Below are positions 13,471 to 25,345 of a DNA stretch of 64,000 bases, piece by piece. The translations under genes and the position numbers were made by a program. Position 1 is the stretch's first letter. Every line of letters begins with the position of its first letter. Below the pieces are notes generated by a model. The model saw nothing but the letters and a program-made list of their open reading frames with translations, had not been told where the DNA came from and did no database searches. Source of the DNA: Phoebastria nigripes (Eukaryota > Chordata > Aves > Procellariiformes > Diomedeidae); NCBI GenBank assembly GCA_035582835.1, contig JAYKAV010002519.1:186001-250000 (forward strand), given 5' to 3'.

Positions 13471-13502
13471 GGGCAGGGCAGGGCAGGGCAGGGCAGGGCA
13501 GG
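13471..13502 (+). repeat. (GGGCA)n short tandem repeat
   Basis: Six perfect GGGCA units followed by GG. The plus strand therefore has at least six GGG runs separated by two bases, which is a textbook G-quadruplex-forming pattern. It is preceded by a purine-rich AGGAGGAGAAAGAGGGG stretch and an ambiguous base at 13467. Confidence 0.95.
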
Positions 13503-13504
13503 AA

Positions 13505-14030
13505 AGGTTTGTTCTTATAGCACAGTGGTTAGAGCAATTGTGTGGGATGTTGAATCACTATATTCGGCTCCATATTCCCCATGAGAAGATTTTAACATTC
13601 ACTTCCTATAATTGGTAGTTACATCCAGCAGAAAATTGCTTTATGTATTTAAGGAAGTGTTTCAGGTGCCTAGATATAGGTGTTTTGTGCCATTGCAGAT
13701 GCCTGAGAGATATCCCCTGCTATCTGTACAGGTGGCTGACAGATACGAGGTAGGAATATGGGGGACATACCACTTTCTAACATTGAAGCTGGTCCTGGAA
13801 TAGGTCCTGTGGTGTCCTGCCTTTGGGGAGCGTGTACCAGCCGGCAGCTGTAGTGTTGTTTACAATAGGCACCTTTCCATCTGGAGCTTCTGCAGTTTTA
13901 AAATAATTAAATATTCATTGATCTAGAAAGTAAGAAACAGAGAAGCTTCCAGACTAGTTGTTAGGGGACTCACTTGAGAGATAGAATTCCCGGATTTCAG
14001 GCACTGCCGGATGCAGATTTACCAGAAAGG
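13505..14030 (+). mobile_element. Possible ancient tRNA-related repeat
   Basis: Two segments resemble tRNA or tRNA-SINE heads. The first, at 13516-13560, contains TAGCACAGTGGTTAGAGCA, which fits a polymerase III A box (TRGCNNAGNNGG) followed by a weak B-box-like GTTGAATCAC. The second, at 13953-14012, contains TAGTTGTTAGGGGACTCAC and then CCCGGATTTCAGGC, a degraded A-box/B-box pair at tRNA-like spacing. Between them is a run with GGTGCCTAGATATAGG and a related TGCCTGAGAGATAT block, a wording I associate with old sauropsid interspersed repeats. The family name and boundaries are uncertain, and the two segments may be separate insertions. Neither can be an active tRNA gene because the arms do not pair properly. 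Confidence 0.4.
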
Positions 14031-17000
14031 GGGCATTAAAAGGGGGGGAGACAAGCAAGACAGTGTCTGCTCTCCTCGGGAAAGAGGAAATGTGAGCTCC
14101 TGGTGTGCTGGAGGATGGTCACGGATGTGGTGTGACAGCTGTTGTCCCTTTCCCAAACCAGAAATAGCCAGCAAATTGAACTTGCATTTACTGATGGTTA
14201 AAGACCTGGCCAAACTGTGACAAACTTGGTTTTCACAAAAATAAAGCACTACCTCTACTAATGAATCCTTTCAAATTTCTGTCTTGGGGTGTTAAAAATG
14301 AGAAAGTAAACAAAGGAAAGACTAAAGGCATGTGGCTATGGAAAACAGAAAATACTGGAGTATATGAAACCTACTAGAGCGGTTTTTTTTAGGATAAATA
14401 TATATCTTATTATTTTTCTTTTAACTCCCTTTTTCCTGGTCTTGGAAGTGAGATGAGTAGCTTTGAGGTTAGCCATGTACGCTAAGCAACAGAAGGCAGA
14501 CCTTGTTTTCAGGTTTTGCAGATGAACAGAGACATTTCTCAGGTCTCTCTGACTTTGTACTGAAATGAGAAGTACGTGGGTACAACGAATCCAAGCTACA
14601 GCCATATAGCTAGCAGCGGTCACTTGAGCATAGCTGATCAACTACTTCAAAGCCTCATACCATGTCTTTCCTCCCGAAAGTCGGCTATTGACAATAGTAA
14701 TAGCTGGCAGGATCTGACTGTTCAGAATCACTGGCACCTCACCAAGAAAGGGAAAGTCTGTTTAGAGTGGATTTGGATGTATTGTATATGAAGCAGAATA
14801 TATCATGCTTTAAAGTCAAGGACAACTGGCGGTTCTGCAGAGGGGCTAGATGAGGCAAGGAGGACTTACACAATCACTCGAAATTGTAAACATTCACAGC
14901 TAATAAGAAAAGACGCCCAGCAGCAATGAAACGTGAGATTAGCCAGCCAGCAATTATCCCAGTAATAATATGGTATATGTTTCTTCTTTACTGCTCTTGT
15001 GTGGATTAAAAATGGATTCTAAAGCAAAGCTGGGTAAGCCTGGGAATATTGTACTTATACTCAGCTTAGGAGCCAGCAGGAAAATCCACAGAGACTTCAA
15101 GTCTCACTGCGGCCCTTCCTCGGCCTTATAGACAGGAAACAATAGCAACAGAACATTAAAAGCTTAAGAAGGAAGAAATAAAACCTGAAAAAAATCATGC
15201 TGGATTTTCCCTGTTGAGCTCACTTATTAAGTGGACCAGATCCTACATTTCTTAATGTAGGTCTTAAATGACCTAACAGCCTGCTTCTCCTCCATTGTCT
15301 TTTGCTCTATCTATATAATTACTCAAAAAAATGAAAGCTGAGGGCTCATCTCCTCCAACAGAATATTCACCAGAAAGAAAATTTCAACGGAAAAAAAAAA
15401 AGATGTAATTCTTTTCTGTGTGTGTGTTTGTGATCTTCACCTAAAATCTTTTATTTCTCTCTGAAACTTTGATTAATGTTGGAGCAAAGGGCTATCCAGC
15501 ATAGTCTGCGGTTACTGTCTTCCCTTCAACTTTTCCTTTGTTTTGTCCTCAAAGTGCTCTAATGGTCACTGCAATCCAGGCACCACATCAATTTATTTTT
15601 GTCCTGTCTGTCTTTACCAGTGAAGAAGCATTTCCCTTCTCATTTAGTTTTTCTGTTGCCAAAGAACAATTTATCTCCCCTCCAAGCTGGAAAAAAAGAA
15701 ATAATTTCATTGATCAACTTTGGAAAATCTGAAAAGACACTTTTTTGAAACGTATAAAGGTAAAAATGTTTGGTTTGGGGAATTTTAATCCCAGTATTGA
15801 CCAGTCAGAAAGTTTTGATCTAAAAGTCATCATCTTGCACTGCAAAATGCACCATTTTTTTCTGAAGAAAATTATGAATCTAAGTAATATTTCTTTTTTT
15901 TTTTTCTGCCTGTAAGCTTTGGAGTTTAAAGGCGGTGGAATTTTGAGCGGGTTTGCATTTGGCTGCAAATATTTTGACAATTTTCTGGTATCATACTTGG
16001 TAGAAATTACAGCATCTAAATCTGTAATCAACGAAAAGTGCTGAAAACACACAACAAAATGTGCAAAAGTCAACAGATGCAGAATACAGATGGAGAGCAA
16101 TTGACGCACTGCCTAACACCTTGTACCTATAATTGAGAAGCTATTTTGCCTTTATTTCCTTCTTTTCCTCTTAACAAGATTGTTCTTCCAGCTTTGTAAA
16201 TCACCTATAACCAAATGGGCCACAAGGCCCCTCGCAGGTGAGTGCTCAGCTGCTTCCCTGGGGCTGAGAGCCGGGAGCTGGTGCCTGCCTGGGGCTGTGC
16301 AGCCGCAGCCTGCAGCCCCACCGGGGCCGAGGCGCTGCCGCAGCTGCTGTGTTGGTTCTTCCCTGGCTGCATTTCACTGCTTAGCATATCAGCATAACCT
16401 ACCACAATTTTCAGTTTTGCATTAATACATCAGCCTACAAGGGGTGGTAACTGAGGACTCCAAGACTTGGATATATTAGCTGTTGTAGTGAAAGAGATTA
16501 CCACCCATGGAGCTAAACCCAAGAGACATGTCTCTCTTCTCTTACTTAAACATATGTGATTAATACTTTTCAGCCCTTTAGAGAGCTTGTTCCTTGCCAC
16601 TCTGACACAGACTAAAAATTGGTTAATTTGTCAGTATTTATTAAATCCACTAGGAGGCACCTGGCTGGAAAGCTTAATAGCAATAAGGGGCCGACTGAGG
16701 GCTCNGAGTTTCTTCCCGGAAGACAGAATAATAATCTGCTCTCACTTGTGAAGCCTTTCTTAGAAATGTTATACAACCATGCGAGTCAGACTGTCTTAAA
16801 TACTGGATCCTACCTGCGTGAGACCTACCTCCAGGCTCTAACGCTGGTTATCAAAAATGTTTCTCTTTTGCTTTCAAAATACTAACAATAATAATGTTCA
16901 TAATATAAAAACCAGCTTTGGAGTCCTTTAATTCCCTCATTAAAGGAACGGTGCACATTTTGGAAGTTAAAACTGTGGGAGAAGAAACACTTCACAATGG

Positions 17001-20000
17001 TATACAAGCTAAAAACAAAAATACAAATGAGGAAAACACCGAAGGACGTTCAGAAGGACAATACCCCTGACACTCAGACAAGNGTTTGGTACCCAGATTT
17101 CTATATTCTGCAGCCAGATCACTCCAGTCTTGGCTGTTTGCTTTCCTTTCAAACTGGTGTTTAGTGAATTATTAAATGTAGAATGATTTTAGGTGTTCTC
17201 TGACTGCCTCTACTTTCCACCTTGATAGACAGGCTCATAAGTTCCAAAATTTGTTTTTCTGTCACTCAGAGGTAGCATTTCTAGAGAAAAAAAGAAATGA
17301 GGTTCATAAAGTAATCTCTGAAATCTAATTGCCAGTGTCAGTTATAATAAAAATGTCCCCATTACTGCCCAAAACCAGAATGGGGAAGAGGCTCTTAAGT
17401 AATTGGATTATATTGACATAAGAAGCCACTGAAANCAGCAACTAATTAGCTTAGTGGTATTGCTGTAATGCATTACAGTGCTCTCCCATAATTTAGACAG
17501 CTTTAGGTCTTTAAAAGTTACTTGGACATTTGCTATTTTGTTTCTTGTAGATTTGAAGTCAATGGGATGACCACTGACTTACTGAAAACAGCATTTTGTC
17601 CNTGCTGATGCTTTTGAAAATCTCATCTTTAAACCACTGTGGAAGTAATTGGGTAAGCATGTTGGCATGGGCTGGGGAAGGGAAACCAAATTGCTTTTTA
17701 ACACCACCTAATGGGCTGTAATGGACTAGATTTAATTAGAATCTCTAAGGAATTGCTGACCAGAACAAAAGGGACCATTTGGCTTTTAAGAAAACAGGTA
17801 TTTACAGAAAAATAAATGTAAAAAATCAAACCCGAAATAACGTCTTTAACTCTTCAGCAGAGACCTCTGGGTACTTAAGAAACCCTAAACTTCTACAAGG
17901 AAATATTTGTTCCACAATGTCACCTTTCTGCCAACATCCAGCACAGAACAGGGATGAAATTTATGATTTATAAGACATAAGGACACCGCTCTCTATATTT
18001 TCAGGTAGTAAAGCTGTTATGATCAGCAACTGCAACACCACAAATAGCCTGGAAATATGGTCAGAATGCATACTTTTGCTTTGCAGTTGGAATTGTAGCA
18101 TCCTTGAAAGATTTCATAAAGTTTGGATATTCATTTTTGTTGGGAGAAGCTAAGGGTCTTCTGGTAGTGCAAATTTTTCTATGGTTTGGACCAAAGCAAA
18201 ATGGGACCTCAAAAATCACATTACCTTCCTTTTGTAACCAGAATTATAGCATTTGAATTTATTTTTTAATTGGTTCCTTCATTTGTTTGGATGGTTTTGT
18301 ACAATGATTAGAGACAATAAATGTTTTATTATTATTTAAGCTGTTTTGATTTTCTCTAAAATCATTGCCAACTTGAGCACAAGATGATATACAAAATCCA
18401 AAATTCTTTTCTGAAAATGTTATGCTATGCCATTTACCAAATCAGGCACTTCCAGTTCTCATCAGCCTTAGAATACAATATTCTGGTGGTAGGGCAAAAT
18501 GCATCTATCCTATTATGGATATGCCATTTTCTGTAAAATTGTTTTTCAGCCAGTACCTGGAATACGGCTAACCTACCAGCTTTTGGCTTGAAAATAAAAA
18601 ACCTTCATTTTACCTTTTTACCTTCCCTAATTTATACCATATAAATATGGTTTCTCTTGTTGACAAATAGTCCTATTTAGCTAAATTAACAAATAACCAG
18701 AGCAAGAAGAAACATGTTAACTGTATTGCCCCTGGACTTCTCACTGCCCTTCCAGCCACTCAGCCTCACTTGTTCCTGGCAATTCTGCAACTGCCAAGAT
18801 TTAAGTCAAAGATATGCAATGTCTAGCCCCTTCCATCTCATGTCTTGCTCCAGCATGCCCTCAGTTTACATTTCTTTTTTCCATTTACTGAGAATATTAC
18901 ACTTCTTTAAACTTTTGGAGGTGAAATAAAGGAAATGAAGATTCAATAAGAAGCTAGTGCTATAGCTCCCTACAATAGCTAGCTGTTCTTTATTGCTTGT
19001 TCATTTCTTTATTTCTCCACCATGGTTTATTTTATTTCCCATTGTAAATAAATGTCCAACTGAATGAAAGAAAGTGTTAAAATAGCAGTGGGGAAAGAGA
19101 GAGACCAAAGAAAATGGAGTCAATCCTACTGGAATATGAGATATAATCTTTAACTTTTTATATTTTGTCAGGTTAGAAAGCAAGAAGGTGAGCACATTAA
19201 TTCTTTCTTGGGCTTCCCATTGTAATACAACAACAAACAATATCTTTGATTTTTTTGTACCTTCAGTGTGGCTATTTCCAGTAGAATCATTTTTAACTGG
19301 GATCTACAAAGCCTGACTGTCATAGGCTACCCATACTGCACAATCCTGGCACAGTTCATCACTGTGCATGTCTTTATCACTTATTCCAGCAGGGACAGGG
19401 ATGAATTATTCTAGTCTGGGTGTGGAATTCTCTTTGAGCAGGTTCAAAGTGGGATTTTGATGGACAGAATGGCTTTACAGACTCCTGCTCTTGTCACTTT
19501 CGGAAAGCAATAATAATACACAATTTCTCACGAATGAAACGCTTTCTCATTATCTGTGCCTGAGCACTTCTATTAAAAGATCATATTCCTCCTGTACAGT
19601 TAAAGTTGTTTACTGGCTATTCTCATCTAACAAATCTGTAAATGTTTGTACAAAGTTGTGCTTACCATGTAGGCTAGATTTTTTTTTCAGTGCTTTAAGA
19701 TGTCGTATTACTCATGAACTTATGACACTTAAGTGTTCTTTCTGCACACCACCCACATAACACATTTTAATTACATCATCTATATCCCCTCTTTTGTTCA
19801 TATTTTGACTATTTCTTCATTTAGTTATTATGGAAATAGTTGTGTTACTGGCATATTACTGACACCACCAAAAGGCAGAATTCAATTTATTTGTCTCATG
19901 TTTTGAAATGCAGCAAGCTCACTAATTATCATCCTTTTCTTCAATCTGTAAATGCAGTCAGTCTCATTGAAGTGCTCTGTATCTTCTCACCTACTTTGCA

Positions 20001-23000
20001 GCAAGACTGAATAAAAGCAAACTCAAAGGAAGATGCTACTTCTCAAAATTATGTTCAAGTTTATTTGCTGGAACCTTAGAGAAAATAGTGAATAGCTTTT
20101 CAATATAGACGTTTAAGCTACAAACTGAATCAGATACTTTTCTTTTTGTTGTTTGGTCTCTTTTTTGCATTTCTTTTTAAACTGTTAGTGGTTTGCAGTG
20201 GTTGAGACCACTATTTGGGGTGATGGTAGTAAACAATACTATGTCATCATTCTGACAAGACATTTAATATCTCTCCTTATTAATCATCTTTCACCTTTGA
20301 AATATTTTATTACTGCATTTTTCATTCATTGTATGAGTTTTTTTCACCAAATAAGGGACAATACTTGGTCATTTCTCCCATGGCCTAGAGTGGAGGCAGT
20401 ATTTTCGTCTCTCATTCTAATGTGAAATGTGTAATGTAGTGGAATCAATAAAAATATTCAATACATGCATCAAAAATCAAGTTGTTGCAGATAAGAGAAC
20501 GAATCCCCAAAAGCTGCATACTCATACCACCAATAGTATTTATTGAGGTAATACATTGCAAAATGCATTCTATTGAGACCAAGGCATTTAAAATGGAGTT
20601 ACATATTGATCCGAAAAGAATGAATCTTCTTCTAACTGGTTCTGGCTTTCATTTTTAATTTCTTGCTCTGTATTCCCTAATGTGTCAAAGAGACAAGCCC
20701 AGCAGTGCTTATTCCTTGCCCTATTGCTATGTTTACCCTTAAAATTTATGACAATGGCTAAAAATTTTGAAGGATTGCAGCCTAATATCTTCTATATCTA
20801 TCATTCCATAATCCCACCAAACAGACCTGCAAGGCTACAGAATGAGCAAAGTTCCATTCCAGAAAATGTTTATAGAAGCTCTAAGAACAGAGCTTTTCTG
20901 CCTTGAATTTTTAGCCAGAATCTAAGGATAGAAAGAACAGTCAGGTGATCTAGCTTGAGCTGTCAAGAGCATTATATTTCACCCAGGAGTGAAACTGCAG
21001 TACCATGTACTTTTGATAGACTACAAAATCCTTTTTGGATGTGGCCTCAGTCATATTTTCTCTCTCTACAGATATGCTGGATTAGAAATCTAAAATACAG
21101 TGACAGACCTGCCTCCTCTGGCAACTCTGAAACCAGCGATTCTGATGCGTCTCACATAAGAGCTTCTGATGCATCCCACATAACACTTCGAAAAGAACTT
21201 GGATGTCTGCAGGAAGTCTGTATAATTGGCAGCTCCATCACAGGATAGAGATGGTAATGGACAACAGGTGAGCTTAATGAATGACTCCCTGGCTGCAGAC
21301 AAAGTATACACAAAAGCAAACTCCCTGCCAGTCTGACCCAGGGAAATTCCTTTGCTGGATCACAATCTGTATCTTCATCTGAACATTTAACCCAGATGAT
21401 GTTAAATATTACATTATCTCCTACTGTACAAGTCTTCAAAGTACAGTAGTCTTACCGCTGTGACTACTCACCTTGAAGACAGTAGAATAAAACAAAGTAG
21501 AAAATATTCACCTAGCTGTATATTCTCAGGAAAAAACACATCTTCCCACATGGAAGTACCTATCTGAAGCCCTGAAAAAGGACTGTGGAAGAGGTACGAG
21601 CTTGCTAAGGGAATGCAGTTCCTTCCAGGTCCTATAAAAGAACACAAATGTGCAGGACCCCCCCACAGACTCTATGGTTAGAAGGAACAGCTTTGTCTTA
21701 TAGTTTGACACAGATCACAGGACTTCTCCCAGATTTGACTGAAGAATATCTTTAAATGGATTATGCTTGTTTTAGTACTTCAGATTGTGGTAAGTCTTAT
21801 TGTCTGTCCTAACAAATTATTTCGTGCTTGCCTGAGAGACGTGCCTCAAAACTAAGAAATATCAATGTTACAGTTTTTTAAAATTTTGACTTACAGTGAC
21901 AGAAGCTGCTAAGTCCAGTGAGTCTAGAAGTTCTACATCTACCAATTTTCAATTATCTTTCTCATATACAGCCACAAACCTTATCAAATTTACTTTCTTG
22001 TTTGGTAAGCTAAAATGCTCACCATGCTTCCTATGCCACATGGGGGCTGCTTTACACCTTCTGTCACTTTTTGAAGCTGTATTTCCATATTCTCCCTGAA
22101 GTATGAAAAAACAGCTCATGGTCCTGTTATAGTTTTGGTCTTACAAAAACCACATGTAGAGACTATATACTTCAGGACCTTTTGGTAGAATCCACTGGCT
22201 TTAGCACCCTTGTGTACAATAATTGTTTTGGTTCCCTCTTTAGTCCTTGGCAGCTTCCAATAAGTCAGTATATACAATTTTTGTATGCTGAGTTTGCCCC
22301 TCTAGAAGCGTCTACCTTTCTCCACTTATTGTGAACCAAGCTGACTAGCTTAGGCTTGATCCCTGACTTCTGCATGACTTGGGTTTNATCAGATGACTTC
22401 TGTCCTTCTCAGTTCTACTTCATCTTCCCCCTTTACATAAATGAAAAGGTATCATTAGCCTTTCTTGCCATAGAAATATACAAAGTGATCATGTTGAGGT
22501 GTCTAAGCTCTTCTATGAATTCCTGCTTTCCAAGAAAGACTCATCCTCTTGCTCTAACCCAAGTTCTTGGTTTCCCAGGACATTATCTTGGAGGTTGCTG
22601 GATTAAAATGTCATTAAAATGGCTGGATTTAACTTGTGACTCAGACCATTTGAAAAATAAGAATATTATTTCTAGTTACCAGCCCACCAGCTCCTGGATT
22701 TGTCTGGAAATGTATCAGAAACTATTGCATGTTTATNAAAGAGATCACGAATAAACATTTTGAGCATCTTTGGGGTAAGGCCTGTTTCCTGGGCACAATG
22801 TCTGTATTATGGGTTCCAATAGCCAAGCATCTCCAAGGCTGACCAGTTCCTGCTTATTTATCAAGGAAACCAGGATAACTGGAATACCTGGCAGTTCTGA
22901 ACAATAAGCATGGCAGGGTCACCTCAAAGTCATGGCCTTTAGATGCCTACACCGTGCAGCTTACTAGGAAGGTGACAGGAACATGGCCACAGTGCTGCAC

Positions 23001-24729
23001 ACCTCTTTCTTTTGTTTGCTTGAAAAAAGTAATTCTCGAAACATTTAGATTTTCTCACTTCCAAGCAATAACTTCCCTTGCCTTAGCATTTCTATGGAGC
23101 TCCATTGATGGTAGCCTTATTAGAACTTGCCTCAAATAAAACCAGATCACTGCACTGAGACATACAATTAGCCTAGACAGAGACCTTACAAATGAATGTA
23201 ATACTTCTGTTGTTGTCACATGGTCTAGGTAAACCATTATCTCCCCTTAAAATTTTACCTCTTTAGCCTTTGCAATGTAGAGAACAGTTTTGCACTGGCA
23301 GAAAGCTGACGTGCATGCCCAAATAGGTCTTTTCCAGCTCTTGTCTACCAGTCTGTTGCTGTCTTTGCAGTAGCTTGTGGGTAGCTGTAAGATCTGTTTA
23401 ACATTTATGATTCATCTTTAGCCTTTCTTAATAGCAAGTTGCCAACAATCTGCATTTCAGTGAATAATATACTTGATTCAGTTTTACTCAGTCACTGTGA
23501 TGTAAGTGCCTGATAAAATACCATCTCTCCTTGCTAGCGTTTGACATTTCAGTTTTACTAGGGTTCACCCCACAAGAAGAAAGTAATTCAAAGAATGAAT
23601 TTCTGAGTGCAGAGAGAGATCTCCTAGAGGGGAAACCACTTGTCTGGCAGTGACAAAACTACCCATTATCTACACCACAGATTCACTACAGGAAGAAAAA
23701 GAATATTCACAGCTTAAATTGCACTGTCATCTATGTTACNTACTATAATGGTTGTTTTGAAGAATTACTTCTGCCACTGGCCTATCACTACAGCAATATA
23801 TTCCAAGAATGAAGGAGTGCTGAAAGTTTGAAAGAAGTTCAGCTTCCAAATGGGAAGATGTGAAATCCAGAGAAGGACATTTCAACCTTTTTCAGATTTA
23901 ACTGGCTCCCTAGAAGACTGCCAATGAAGATGCCTTACAAATTTCTTAGATTTTTGTAGCTATGAGTAGATATTAAACTGATTTTCCTCATTGTCTTTCA
24001 TGGATCTTTCAGAGTTGGTCTAGAGTTGGCCTGGTTGATCAGACCACACTTTGAAAGATCCTGGTGTAGAGCAGATCAACCTGTCATCTGTAATGGGAAC
24101 CTCTGGATCCTACATACCACAATACACACACTTACTTACAGCAGTGAAACAAATTCCCTAAACAGACAAGTTCTTGGCAACCAGATAGTAGGAAAGGCTA
24201 ATGATGAATCATAAATATTATGCAGATCTTACATGTACTTAGTACAGAGACACTAACTAGGCTCCCAGAGCAGTGTGGTTACATTCAAACAGCACTCTGC
24301 CAAAGTTAATTAGCCTGGACATTTTTCTGCACAGCTTATTAGCCTGACTGAAGCACCATGGTTATACTTTTTGTTTGAAGCCAATGATACCTCCATATTG
24401 TATGGAACTGGCATCTCTTACTCAGGACTTTACCTTTTCAACAAGTCACGACCCAAATATATCCCTACTTTCCATTTGTGATCATTCTACTCAGGGCATC
24501 TGCTCCTCTCATACCATACAGAATGAATGAACGCAGATACAGTGCTGAAGCCACACATCTGAATACTAAAATAAGATTATTTTTTCAGCATTTACCATGT
24601 ATATGCTCACTCGTAGGCCAAGTTTTATCCTAAGTCTTAATATTGAGAGGCTGTGCTGAAACATGGATAACCATCTGCCTCTTTAACTAACTGAATAAAT
24701 CTGTATTTACTTTAAAATACATTGTAGCT
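14031..24729. other. Long gene-free stretch
   Basis: About 10.7 kb with no recognised gene. Points of note are a splice-like microexon with a GC-rich downstream flank at 16181-16380 and a 24-base tandem duplication at 21140-21187. Open frames reach 132 codons but lack recognisable domains. Two further TE-like phrases (17560 TGAAGTCAATGGGATGACC) hint at very old repeats but are too short to name. Confidence 0.5.
21140..21187. repeat. 24-bp tandem duplication, two copies
   Basis: Two adjacent 24-base units, both starting TTCTGATGC, of the form TTCTGATGCRTCYCACATAA plus four bases. They differ at only a few positions. Confidence 0.9.
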
Positions 24730-25345
24730 GTAGATGTTCATTTTCTCTATAGATGGCTAATTCTTTTGTGAACTTAATCAATCCCTTGCATACAATGATT
24801 TGAAGTGGTCATGAGTCCTGTGAGTTAAAGATATCTCTTGTGAAAGGAATTTTATTTGTGCATTTTGAATAACCTTTCCATTTTATGCCTGCTTCATGCA
24901 TTACAAGAAAGGTTAAGTGGAATCTCATTTGACTATTTTTCCCCTTCTCTTCTTTTAGAGATACATTTACTCTTCCAGTGTTTCGGTCCCTTGTGATTTT
25001 AAAATGATACTTGTGATATTTCCTTCCTTATTTTTAACTTTCATGGGTTATAGGATCATGTGAAAAACTTCAGGACTGTACATTCTGGTTGTGGAAAAAG
25101 CTTTGTAAATAGGACTTAGGTGTACTCTAAATAAAACCAATGCCTCTCTCTCCTGTAATCACCTCAGTAAATTTTATGGTTTTTAATTCAGTCTTACAGC
25201 ATTACTTCCTGGGAATGGAGGGAGAATGGTGCCTCTGTCTACACTAAACAAACCTGATCTCTTCATGCCTGTGGTATGAAGGAATTTCTTTGTGTTTCTC
25301 CCCTCTTTGTTACCCTGCTCTGAACACACTCCGTTTCTGCTATAA
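24730..25345 (-). mobile_element. Ancient CR1/L3-like LINE relic, 3' part
   Basis: The plus strand is the complement of the 3' end of an old L3/CR1 element. The series TTTGAAGTGGTCATGAGTCCTG, then CTCTTGTGAAAGGAATTTTAT, then TTTTTCCCCTTCTCTTCTTTTAGAG, then CTCTGAACACACTCCGTTTCTGC follows the usual order of these elements when read antisense. In such elements these are the 'tail proline-rich/HWNSLP' region, the 'SLEKRRLRGDL' region and the 'LLERVQRRAT' region. Divergence is high, with insertions, and no frame is open. Edges are approximate. Confidence 0.6.

Noticed and set aside
15714..16109. 131-codon minus-strand frame
   Set aside because: Low-complexity lysine- and phenylalanine-rich translation of AT-rich DNA, with no recognisable family.
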